Origin: Methylohalomonas sp034521715
Lineage (GTDB): Bacteria > Pseudomonadota > Gammaproteobacteria > Methylohalomonadales > Methylohalomonadaceae
Length of the DNA stretch: 64,000 nt
Assembly: GCA_034521715.1 (NCBI GenBank)
Contig: JAXHLY010000003.1
Span: 1 to 64,000 of the forward strand
Direction: 5' to 3'
The position numbers and the translations under genes were made by a program. Within the stretch, counting starts at the first letter, position 1, and each line of letters begins with the position of its first letter. Shown piece after piece: positions 55,764-64,000 of the stretch. The notes under the pieces were generated by a model. It worked only from the letters and a program-made list of their open reading frames with translations. It ran no database searches and was not told where the DNA came from.

Positions 55764-56652
55764 TTAATCCGCCGCCACCGTCGTATCATCAGCCGGGAGA
55801 TTGTCACGCAGCCAGCGCACCAGATCGACCCAGATATCATTGATTTCTTCCGGAGTCGGCATGATGCCGGCGTACGGCAGTTCGATGGTCACCAGCGGTT
55901 TTTCCAGGTGAACGCCGGCATAACGCCCCAACGAGCCCGGGTAGGTGCCCAGCAGTTCCAGATACAAACGCCCCAGGCGATAGCGGACCGTTGCGGGGAC
56001 CATCGTAATCCACCACGCCATAAGGTGCATGTACCGAGACGATGACATCGGGATTGAAGCGTTCAATTTCTTTGGCCAGCCAGCGTGTCTCGGGCTCGCT
56101 CAATGGTGCCGCACCGGGATAGCGCCGCGGATTACGACCGGTCTTGTTGACCCAGTAATCCTCGGTTTCGGTCTGCCAGTCGGGCGTGGGGAAATTGCGG
56201 TTCAGATCGACGCCGCTGGCATTCATGCGCTGGGACTCATCGCGCAGCAGGCCATCCGGATTGACCAGCGGTGCGAACCGCCAGTGAAACAGGCCGGAAT
56301 GGTGCTTGTTAAGTATATTCATCCATTTGAAGACGACACTGACGGATGAGTATTCGTCACCATGCATGCCTCCCACCAGCAATACCTTGCCGAGCGGTTC
56401 GCGGCGTTCCAGGGGCGGATAGGTCTTGATCAGAATCGGCGATCCATTCACCGACACACCGCCGGACGGTTCCATCTGCTGGCGGTTACATTCGCTGACG
56501 CTGACGCTGGCCAGTTTACTGCCAATACGCTCGCATATTCTGTCGGGCGATTCGACGGCTAGTGCCGCCGATGGCGCGACGGTTTCCTGCCCCGCGGCCA
56601 GGCCCGGCAGATATAGCAGCAGTCCGCAAATAAAACGCAGTTTAATATGCAC
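55764..56652 (-). CDS. Secreted M14-family zinc peptidase (MpaA-like), one frameshift
   Basis: ATG 56652 gives a signal peptide (KLRFICGLLLYLPGLAAGQE). Zinc ligands are in GKVLLVGGMHGDEYSSVSVV (HxxE) and PDVIVSVHAPYGVVDYDGP (His); SGVDLNRNFPTPDWQTETED holds the substrate Arg. After a shift near 56000 the end gives LEKPLVTIELPYAGIMPTPE with the catalytic Glu, then EINDIWVDLVRWLRDNLPAD. The layout matches murein-peptide amidase A and related carboxypeptidases, which cut peptidoglycan peptides. It overlaps the end of ubiA by 11 bp. Confidence 0.87.
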
Positions 56653-57514
56653 TGAGATAATGACTCAGAAGCCCCATAAACACGGCGACGCCCAACCAGT
56701 GGTTATTGAGAAATGCCTTAAAACATCGGTCCGGCTCGCGGTCCCGGATCAGGTATTGCTGGTATACTGCGAGCAACGCCGCGGCGCCGATACCGACATA
56801 GTACATTTCCCCTAACTCTATTCTAATACCGATCACTATCAGGACTGCAACCAGCAGTGCCTGAATGATACCGATGATCAGCCTGTCTTCACTGCCGAAC
56901 AGGATAGCCGTCGACTTGATACCGATACGGATATCGTCATCCCGGTCGACCATGGCATATATGGTATCGTAGGCGACGGTCCATAACAGGCTGGCGCACA
57001 GTATCAGCCAGGCAACTGGTGGCACCGCGCCGATCTGGGCGGCGAAGGCCATGGGAATTGCCCAGCCGAAGGCCAGCCCCAGGTGTACCTGCGGCAGGTA
57101 AGTATAACGTTTCATGAACGGGTAGGTGATGGCAAGCAATGCCGCTATCACTGCCAGGCCCACGGTCAGCCAGTTGAGTGTCAGTACCAGCAGTAGTGCT
57201 GACAGCATCAGGGTGCCCGCCAGCAGCAGTGCCTCACGTGCTGAAACCCGGCCGGCAGGTAACGGCCGTTGTGCCGTGCGTTTTACATGACCATCAAAGT
57301 CACGATCGGCAAAATCGTTCATGATACAACCGGCTGAACGCATGAGAATCACGCCCAGCACAAAAACGATAACAACCCATGTATTCGGACGGCCTTCAGA
57401 GGCAATCCAGAGTGCCCATAACGTCGGCCACAGCAACAGGTAAATGCCGATGGGCCGATCCAGGCGTGCAAGAACGGCATAGGCCCTGAGGCGATCCTTG
57501 ATGGTGCTGTTCAT
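56642..57514 (-). CDS. ubiA: 4-Hydroxybenzoate polyprenyltransferase
   Basis: A clean 290-residue protein with eight to nine membrane helices. The two Asp-rich motifs are GCIMNDFADRDFDGHVKRTA (NDxxDxxxD) and VAYDTIYAMVDRDDDIRIGI (DxxxD). RPIGIYLLLWPTLWALWIAS and IGIKSTAILFGSEDRLIIGI are family marks. It attaches the polyprenyl tail to 4-hydroxybenzoate in ubiquinone synthesis. Its start overlaps the stop of ubiC by 4 bp. Confidence 0.96.
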   Translation of the reverse strand: MNSTIKDRLRAYAVLARLDRPIGIYLLLWPTLWALWIASEGRPNTWVVIVFVLGVILMRSAGCIMNDFADRDFDGHVKRTAQRPLPAGRVSAREALLLAGTLMLSALLLVLTLNWLTVGLAVIAALLAITYPFMKRYTYLPQVHLGLAFGWAIPMAFAAQIGAVPPVAWLILCASLLWTVAYDTIYAMVDRDDDIRIGIKSTAILFGSEDRLIIGIIQALLVAVLIVIGIRIELGEMYYVGIGAAALLAVYQQYLIRDREPDRCFKAFLNNHWLGVAVFMGLLSHYLSAY

Positions 57515-58099
57515 GCTTTCCCCTGTCCGGTCGCTGCCGGCAGAAAGACTTCAATAATCGCAAATTGCATCGAGCGGGTCTGGTACAGACTGCGCCGCGC
57601 CCATAATCCATCCGCGCCGGCATCCGGCAGCAAAGCAGTGATGCGTTGGTGGATCCTGCTGTCCACCGGCAGGCGGGCATAATCGCGCTGTACCCGCTGG
57701 ATCGCTCAACCTGCCCGGGGCACCGAACAGCAAGGCCCCCAGCGGCCGCTGGCCGATTGTTGTAAAACGCCGCGCCGCGCCGCGCAATGCCTTTGGCGGT
57801 AACAGGGTCCTGGCATACAGCCAGGGTACGCCGCGACAGGCCATCGACACCTCGCGTATGAGGGTATACCGGCCTTGTGCGAGAGCGAGCAACTGTTGTT
57901 CTTCCTGCCACGGCCGGCGCCACTGCTGGGCAATGATTCGCAAATCCAGTGGTTCGCCGCAACGCCGCTCCAGGAGACGGGTGAGTGAGCCCGGGGCAAA
58001 CAGCAGACTGCGCAGGTCCGGATTATCCGGTTGATGTCCGAGTTGCTGGCGGTTGCACCAGAAAACACGGCGGTAATTATTGTTATCGTTTCTGCGCAT
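57511..58099 (-). CDS. ubiC: Chorismate lyase, one frameshift
   Basis: ATG 58099 gives MRRNDNNNYRRVFWCNRQQL, then LRSLLFAPGSLTRLLERRCG, YTLIREVSMACRGVPWLYAR and TLLPPKALRGAARRFTTIGQ with RPLGALLFGAPG. A shift near 57705 leads to DYARLPVDSRIHQRITALLP, ADGLWARRSLYQTRSMQFAI and IEVFLPA, the normal UbiC ending (Glu in IEVFLPA is catalytic). It makes 4-hydroxybenzoate and pyruvate from chorismate, the substrate step before UbiA. Length is about 195 residues. Confidence 0.93.
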
Positions 58100-58130
58100 G
58101 GATGATCCATTGTCTCACGGCCGTGGAATT

Positions 58131-60213
58131 TCAGACCTGCGTATATTCCCGGGCGGCACCCTGCCAGCGGGCATTGAGATCGTCGACCTGTGCCGGGCGC
58201 GTCCTGCAACAGCTGTTCGGATACACTGTGTAATAGTGGCAGCAGGTCCTGATCGCGTGCAAAGTCCGCAATACGCATATTGGGCAGGCCGGTCTGGCGT
58301 GTGCCGAGCAATTCGCCCGGTCCGCGCAGTTCAAGATCGCGTTGGGCAATTTCAAATCCGTCCTCGCTGGTGCGCATGACTTCCAGCCGGGTACGGGCCA
58401 GTTCACCCAGCGGTGCGCGATACAGTAGATACGCAGTCACTGCGCTGATTGCCGCGGCCGACCCGTCCGCGCAGCTGGTGCAGCTGGGCCAGCCCCATGC
58501 GTTCGGCATTCTCGATAATCATCAGGCTGGCATTGGGTACGTCCACACCGACTTCAATCACCGTGGTCGCAACCAGCAGATCGATATCGCCCTCCTTGAA
58601 GGCATCCATGACGCCGGCCTTTTCCCCGGCTTTCATGCGCCCGTGTATCAGGCCGACGCGAACCCCCGGCAACTGCTCCGCCAGCAGTTCGCTGGTCTCG
58701 GTAGCCGATTGCGCCTCGAGTACGTCCGACTCCTCGATCAGCGGACAGACCCAGTAGACCTGGCGGCCTTCCCGGCAGGCGGCAGCTGATCCGCTGGATC
58801 AGTTCTTCGCGGCGGCTTTCGGCCAGGACAATGGTATTGACCGGTTGGCGACCGGGAGGCAGTTCATCGATCACGGAGACATCGAGATCGGCATGCAGTG
58901 ACATGGCCAGTGTGCGTGGTATCGGTGTGGCCGTCATGATCAGTTGGTGTGGATAGAGATCGCCGCCGGTGCCTTTTTCCAGCAATGCCAGGCGCTGGTG
59001 CACGCCGAAGCGGTGCTGTTCATCGATGATCACCAGCCCCAGCCTGTTGAATTCAACTTCCGCCTGGAACAATGCATGCGTGCCTATGCACGACATGCGT
59101 TGTGCCGGTTTGAATGGCCTGCAGCGCCTGGTCGCGCTCGCTGCGTTTGAGCCTGCCGGTCAGTAATACCGGTGAATGGCCAAGCTGTTCCAGCCAGCCG
59201 TACAGATTGTGGAAGTGCTGTTCGGCCAGCAGTTCGGTTGGCGCCATGATGGCCACCTGCCAGCCGTTATCGATGGCAAGCAGGGCCGCCGCGGCTGCGA
59301 CCACGGTTTTGCCCGAGCCGACATCACCCTGCAGCAGCCGCAGCATGGGATAACTGTTGGCCAGGTCGTGTTCAATTTCACTGATAACGCGCTGCTGGGC
59401 TGTGGTCGGCACAAACGGCAACTGGCGAAAGAAACATTCCAGCAGGTCGGTCCGGCGCGCGAGCGGCGGCGCCGGGCGCTGCTGCATCTGCCGGCGCTGG
59501 CGACGCTGGCTGATATGAAAGGCCAGCAGTTCCTCGAACGCCAGTCGTTTCTGGGCCGGGTGCCGGCCGGCTTCCAGTGCGCGGGTATCGGCATCCGCCG
59601 GTGGCTGATGCACGATCTGCAACGCGCTGATCAGATCCGGGAAATCGTGTTCGCTGAGCCAGTCCTGTGGCAGATAGTCGGGCAGCAGTTCCGGTTTTTT
59701 TTGCAGACACTTCAATGCCGCCTGTGCCAGGCGCCTCAATAAGGGCTGGCCGACGCCCTCGGTTGCCGGATAAACCGGTGTCAGGGTTTCATCCAGCGGT
59801 GGGCTTTCGTTTTCCGCCAGGCGCTGGTATTCGGGATGCACGATCTCGAGCATTTGCGGCCCGGCGCGCACGGTACCGTAGCAGCGCAGGCGGGTTCCCT
59901 GGTCGAGCCCCGCCTGCTGGTTGCGGGAGAAATGAAAGAAACGCAGCAAAATCGCACCGGTATTGTCGTTCAGGCGGCATAGCAGGCTACGGCGGCGGCC
60001 GAACTTGACCTGCGCCAGCTCGACAGTGCCTTCGATCAGCACGTCCTGGCCGGGCTGCAGGCTGCCGATGGCGACCAGGCGGGTGCGGTCGGAATAACGA
60101 AACGGCAAATGAAACAGCATGTCGCCAAGCCGCTCGATACCAAGCCGCTTGAGTTTTTCCTCCACCCGCGGGCCGACTCCGCGCAGTTTGACGACGGGTG
60201 TCTTTAACGACAC
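58131..60213 (-). CDS. recG: ATP-dependent DNA helicase RecG, at least three frameshifts
   Basis: I set the start at GTG 60213 (VSLKTPVVKLRGVGPRVEEK) because the longer frame would overlap ridA. The wedge domain has DMLFHLPFRYSDRTRLVAIG and LRFFHFSRNQQAGLDQGTRL; the helicase part has MLRLLQGDVGSGKTVVAAAA (Walker A), LGLVIIDEQHRFGVHQRLAL (DEQH), LIMTATPIPRTLAMSLHADL, VRVGLIHGRMKAGEKAGVMD and VIEVGVDVPNASLMIIENAE with QLHQLRGRVGRG. Shifts fall near 59090, 58780, 58460 and 58200. RecG remodels stalled replication forks. It follows ridA and precedes ubiC. Confidence 0.94.
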
Positions 60214-60229
60214 CGTGCCGGTGGCGGGA

Positions 60230-60616
60230 TCAGGCGTCGAGAACGAGAACCGCATCCATTTCCACGCTGGCACCTTTCGGCAGTTCGGTCACGCCGACCG
60301 CGGCCCGCGCCGGGTAGGGTTCCTGCAGGTACTCGGCCATGATTTCGTTAATCAGCGGGAAATTGCTGAGGTCGGTCAGGTAGACGGTGAATTTGACGAC
60401 CTGGTTGAGGCTGCCGTCGGCGGCCCTTGCCACGGCCGCCAGGTTGTCCAGCGCCTGGCACACCTGGGCGGTCATGTCGCCCTCCACCAGCGTCATGCTG
60501 CCGGGTACCAGCGGAATCTGGCCGGATATATACACAACATTATCAACCTGGACAGCCTGGGAGTAAGGACCGATGGCCTCGGGGGCCTTGTCGGTGGCGA
60601 TGATTTTTTTGGTCAT
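60230..60616 (-). CDS. ridA: RidA enamine/imine deaminase
   Basis: A clean 128-residue protein from ATG 60616 (MTKKIIATDKAPEAIGPYSQ). It has VDNVVYISGQIPLVPGSMTL, QVCQALDNLAAVARAADGSL, VVKFTVYLTDLSNFPLINEI and YPARAAVGVTELPKGASVEM with the ligand-binding Arg in PARAAVGV. RidA hydrolyses reactive 2-aminoacrylate-type enamines made by PLP enzymes. It stands between spoT and recG, as in several gammaproteobacteria. Confidence 0.96.
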   Translation of the reverse strand: MTKKIIATDKAPEAIGPYSQAVQVDNVVYISGQIPLVPGSMTLVEGDMTAQVCQALDNLAAVARAADGSLNQVVKFTVYLTDLSNFPLINEIMAEYLQEPYPARAAVGVTELPKGASVEMDAVLVLDA

Positions 60617-60708
60617 TGTTCGGGATTTCCGATGGTTAATTGAAATCGTGAATTGTATCTCGTATCTCGTATCTCGTGATCTTGGATAGGAAATTCTGAA
60701 AATTTCCA

Positions 60709-60870
60709 TGTAGGAGCCCGGTTTACCGGGCGAATTAATTGTTTCATTCGCGCAGCAAGCTGCGCTCCTACAGCAGGAGGCCCGCCCCCCGGCCGAATAT
60801 TCGCGGCGAGGGCGCCGCTCCTGCAATTGACGATTTAACCAATAAACCAGTTAACCAATTAACCTTTCTC
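60709..60870. repeat. Three REP-type hairpins and a TTAACCAAT tract
   Basis: Hairpins: tgtaggagcccggtttaccg and ggcgaa (60709-60734), ttcgcgcagcaagctgcgct and cctaca (60747-60772, reverse), ttcgcggcgagggcgccgct and cctgca (60800-60825, reverse). They share the outer taggagc/gctccta arms. A tract with ataaaccagttaaccaatta and acc follows (60840-60863), the same as beside the IS remnant at 41.57 kb. It fills the ridA-spoT gap. Confidence 0.88.
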
Positions 60871-60896
60871 GTCAGGAACGAGTGACGAGATACGAA

Positions 60897-63009
60897 TCAG
60901 TTTCTACTGATTCTCGTCACATGCCTGATGCCATGCAGCCGCCGCATGACCCGGGCCAGATGCTGACGGCTTTTGACTTCGACTTCGAATTTCAACGTGG
61001 TGTAGCGATCGCCGCGATCCTTGACCTCGACGTTGACGATGTTGGCTTCCTGATCGGCGATTGTGGTTGCCAGTGTGGCCAGTACGCCGCGCTGGTTGGT
61101 GACATCCAGGCGTATGCTTGCCAGAAAATCGCGATCAATATCCTCCTCCCATTCGACATTGATCCACTTGTCCGGCTGGTTGCGGTATTCGGCAATGTTC
61201 TTGCAGGATTGGTGATGCACGACGATGCCGCGGCCGGCGCTGACAAAGCCCTGGATGGGATCACCGGGTATCGGGTAACAGCAGCGCGGAAAGGTGACCA
61301 CCATGCCCTCGGTACCCTTGATACTCAGCGGCAGCGTATGCTTGCCATTGAGCGTTTCCGATTCGCCCTTCCTGACGGCGACCAGTTCGCGCGCGATCAG
61401 CAGCGGCATCAGGTTGCCGAGACCAATTTCTTCCAGCAATGCATTCTGGCTGTCCAGCTTGTGCTGTTTCAGAATCTGATTGAGCTGTTCTTCGGCCAGG
61501 TCATCCACCGTTTGCCCGAGTGATTCGAGCTCCCGGTTCAGCAGGCGGCGGCCGAGCGCACCGGCCTCCGTGCGCTGAATGTTCTTCAGGTAGTGGCGGA
61601 TGTTGGAACGCGCCTTGGCGGTGACGACAAAATTCAGCCAGGCCGGGTTCGGCCGTGCGCCGGGCGCTGTGATGATCTCCACCGTCTGACCCGTCTGCAG
61701 ACGGGTCCCCAGCGGCGCCAGGCGCTTGTCGATGCGCACACCCACGCACTGGTTGCCGACATCCGTATGAATGCTGTAGGCCATGTCGACAGCGGTCGCG
61801 CCCTTGGGCAGTTCCATGATGTCGCCCTTGGGCGTGAACAGGTAAACGGCATCCGGAAACAGATCGACCTTGACGTTCTCGAGGAACTCGATCGGGTTGC
61901 CGGCGGTGCGATGCATCTCCAGTACGCCACGCAGCCATTCGCGGGCGCGCTTGTGGGCGTTGCTGACGTCACGGCCGCCGCCGGACTTGTACAGCCAGTG
62001 TGCGGCAATACCTGCCTCGGCGACATCGTCCATCTCCCGGGTTCGTATCTGGACTTCAATATGCACGCCGTAGGGGCCAAACAGCACGGTATGCAGTGAC
62101 TGGTAACCGTTCGATTTCGGAATCGCTATGTAATCCTTGAACTTGCCGGGGACGGGTTTATACAGGTTGTGAACCGTGCCAAGCACGCGATAACAGGTAT
62201 CCACCGAATCAACGATGATGCGATAGGCATAAACATCGTAGACTTCACTGAATGACAGCCGTTTCGTGCGCATTTTCTGGTAGATGCCGTACAGGTGTTT
62301 TTCGCGGCCGATGATCTGCGCCGGGATCTTTTCCTGGCGCAGGCGGCGTCTTAACGCGTTGCGGATCTTGTCGACGATTTCCTTGCGGTTGCCGCGTGCC
62401 TTGCGCACCTGTTCCGACAGAATGCGATAACGCATCGGGCACATGGTCTGGAAACCGAGTTCCTCCAGTTCCAGGCGCAGCTTGTTGAGACCGAGACGCT
62501 GAGCAATGGGGGCGTAGATCTCGAGTGTCTCGCGGGCGATGCGCCGGCGCTTGTCGGACCGCAGCGCCCAGGGTGCGCATGTTGTGCAGGCGATCGGCGA
62601 GCTTGACCAGGATGACGCGGATGTCATTGGTCATCGCCATCATCATCTTGCGGAAGTTGTGCGCCTGGGCCTCGGCATGACTGTCGAAATTGATCTGTGT
62701 CAGCTTGCTGACGCCGTCGACCAGTTCGGCGACTTCCTTGCCGAATTTGCGCCGGATCTCCTCTTTCGCCGTCGGCGTGTCCTCAATGACATCGTGCAGG
62801 ATCGCTGCCACGATGGTCTGGTGATCCATATGCATTTCGCCGAGGATGTGGGCGACTTCAAGGGGATGGAAGATATAGGGTTCGCCGCTTTTGCGCTGCT
62901 GTCCCTCGTGCGCCTTGGCGCCGAACTGGTAGGCGCGCTGAACCTTCTCGACCTGTTCGGGTTTGAGATAGTCGCTGATCAGATTCGACAGATCGGTGAT
63001 CTGATACAT
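60897..63009 (-). CDS. spoT: Bifunctional (p)ppGpp synthetase/hydrolase SpoT, one frameshift
   Basis: ATG 63009 starts MYQITDLSNLISDYLKPEQV. The hydrolase HD domain has GEPYIFHPLEVAHILGEMHM and AILHDVIEDTPTAKEEIRRK (HD pair), then LVKLADRLHNMRTL. After a shift near 62575 come ARETLEIYAPIAQRLGLNKL, the synthetase YQKMRTKRLSFSEVYDVYAY and KDYIAIPKSNGYQSLHTVLF, a TGS domain (PKGATAVDMAYSIHTDVGNQ) and a C-terminal ACT domain. With both active sites intact it is a SpoT/Rel type. It sets (p)ppGpp levels in starvation and follows rpoZ. Confidence 0.95.
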
Positions 63010-63112
63010 AAGTGCTCAGGTGCCGGGTGGTCTGCAGGTGGCGTGCAGCCGGGGCTGTTGTTGGCAGCTGACACGATGGCCGGTCAATACCGGGCCGCTA
63101 CGAACGGTAGAC

Positions 63113-63373
63113 TCAGGCCGGCGGCAGTGCGTATTCCTCGTCCTCATTCGCGTCCGCGCTGGTGGCGTGAGAACCGATTTCATCGATGTTCTCCTCGGTG
63201 ATCAGGCCTTCGGCGACCTCGCGCAGGGCGATTACGGTCGGTTTATCGCTATCTTCGTCGACCAGCGGCGGCAGGCCCATGGACAGTTGGCGGGCCCGCT
63301 TGCTGGCGAGCAGGACGAGTTCATAGCGGTTATCGATATTCTCGAGACAATCTTCTACGGTCAGTCGTGCCAT
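63113..63373 (-). CDS. rpoZ: RNA polymerase omega subunit
   Basis: A clean 86-residue protein, MARLTVEDCLENIDNRYELV, LLASKRARQLSMGLPPLVDE, PTVIALREVAEGLITEENID. These are the standard omega signatures. It helps assemble the beta' subunit and forms one ppGpp site, which fits its position between gmk and spoT. Confidence 0.97.
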   Translation of the reverse strand: MARLTVEDCLENIDNRYELVLLASKRARQLSMGLPPLVDEDSDKPTVIALREVAEGLITEENIDEIGSHATSADANEDEEYALPPA

Positions 63374-63488
63374 GCTTCAAATTCCTCATTGACCGGGCTG
63401 TGCCCGGAGCGGTCTTGGCGGAAAAAACAGCCCCCGATTGCCGGGGTCTGCCGGCCGGACGGCCGGATTACGCTTATGGTTGCAAATT

Positions 63489-64000
63489 TTACTGAATCTG
63501 GCGCGCCTGTGCTATCAGCCCCTGAATAAAGGCGTCCAGTGACGGCCGCCGGCAGTCGACCCGCAGCCGCGCCGCGCGGACGATAGTGGTCAGTTCCGCC
63601 AGTGCCCGGTCCAGATCGTCGTTGACGATGACATAGTCATATTCCTGGTAGTGGGACAGCTCAGCGACGGCCTCCTCGAGGCGGCGGGCAATGGTGGCAT
63701 CATCCTCGCGGCCGCGTGTATGCAGGCGTTCGACCAGGGCCTCGTAGCTGGGTGGGGCAATGAAAATGCTGATGTTATCCGGCATGCCGGCGCGTACCTG
63801 GCGGGCGCCCTGCCAGTCGATCTCGAGAATGACATCATGGCCGTTGCCGAGCTGCTGCTCGACGGTATCCCTGGCGGTTCCGTAATGGTAATCGAACACC
63901 CGGGCGTGCTCGAGAAAATGGCCATCGTCGATCATGCCCTGGAAGCGGGCGTCATCAATAAAAAAGTAATCGACGCCGTCGGTCTCGCCCTTTCGCTGCG
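63489..64000 (-). CDS. gmk: Guanylate kinase, N-terminus beyond the window
   Basis: The frame enters from the right edge with GETDGVDYFFIDDARFQGMI and DDGHFLEHARVFDYHYGTAR, then GHDVILEIDWQGARQVRAGM, ISIFIAPPSYEALVERLHTR and GREDDATIARRLEEAVAELS. The EIDWQGA strand and the RGREDD lid are guanylate kinase marks. The P-loop lies outside the window. It phosphorylates GMP to GDP. Order gmk-rpoZ-spoT is the conserved gammaproteobacterial one. Confidence 0.96.
   Translation of the reverse strand, partial: QRKGETDGVDYFFIDDARFQGMIDDGHFLEHARVFDYHYGTARDTVEQQLGNGHDVILEIDWQGARQVRAGMPDNISIFIAPPSYEALVERLHTRGREDDATIARRLEEAVAELSHYQEYDYVIVNDDLDRALAELTTIVRAARLRVDCRRPSLDAFIQGLIAQARQIQ

Overview
The window joins two unrelated pieces of DNA. 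Positions 1 to about 27,550 are very GC-rich and encode an archaeal gene set of haloarchaeal type: translation factor aIF1/SUI1, Sec61-beta, archaemetzincin, an Nog1-type GTPase, coenzyme F420 enzymes (CofE, Mer, NpdG), and acidic Asp/Glu-rich proteins. From about 27,620 to the end, base composition and codon use change abruptly and the genes are those of a gammaproteobacterium: gmk-rpoZ-spoT-ridA-recG, ubiC-ubiA, the gcvT-gcvH-gcvP glycine cleavage genes, serA-serB, cysB, cysH, birA-coaX and ada. The simplest reading is a chimeric contig from a saline metagenome, not lateral transfer, because both sides are housekeeping DNA and no integrase, att site or transposon lies at the join.

The archaeal half is full of one-base insertions and deletions. 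Almost every gene must be read across two or three frames on the same strand, and only the aIF1 and zinc-ribbon genes read cleanly over their whole length. These look like uncorrected long-read errors, not pseudogenes: conserved motifs resume at the expected spacing after each shift and several shifts come in compensating pairs. Boundaries here are therefore estimates. In order: DUF5810/DUF5809-like pair; DtxR-type regulator; Nudix hydrolase; rhodanese; aIF1; a minus-strand cluster MoxR ATPase - DUF58 - membrane protein - transglutaminase; small proteins; mer, cofE and a metallophosphoesterase; EngB; SIMPL protein; TIGR00341/DUF389 membrane protein; Nog1; hisE - bifunctional nuclease - pdxT - Sec61-beta; thioredoxin; SLC13 transporter; PiT phosphate transporter preceded by a remarkable tetrapeptide-repeat membrane protein; NpdG; HAD hydrolase; UPF0146; archaemetzincin; HflX.

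The bacterial half is better polished but still has about one indel in half of its genes. purK, serB, serA, gcvP, gcvH and gcvT all run on the minus strand and link serine, glycine, one-carbon and purine metabolism. After cfa, a DUF465 gene and a 2OG-Fe(II) oxygenase come sulfur genes: a TauE/SafE permease divergent from cysB, then an APS-reductase-type cysH with a thioredoxin-like partner, then an FHA protein, a lipoprotein aminopeptidase, sseA, and a vWA-TM-FHA protein. birA, coaX and a SPOR protein overlap end to start. A tRNA-Thr precedes a TPR protein and an L,D-transpeptidase with related C-terminal domains. The last part is the conserved ubiA-ubiC-recG-ridA-spoT-rpoZ-gmk block.

The bacterial half also carries REP-type hairpins (28.9-29.2, 40.7, 41.5 and 60.7-60.8 kb), a decayed IS256-family transposase between two REPs, and a MITE-like inverted repeat near 54.3 kb. 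No CRISPR array and no intact mobile element were seen.
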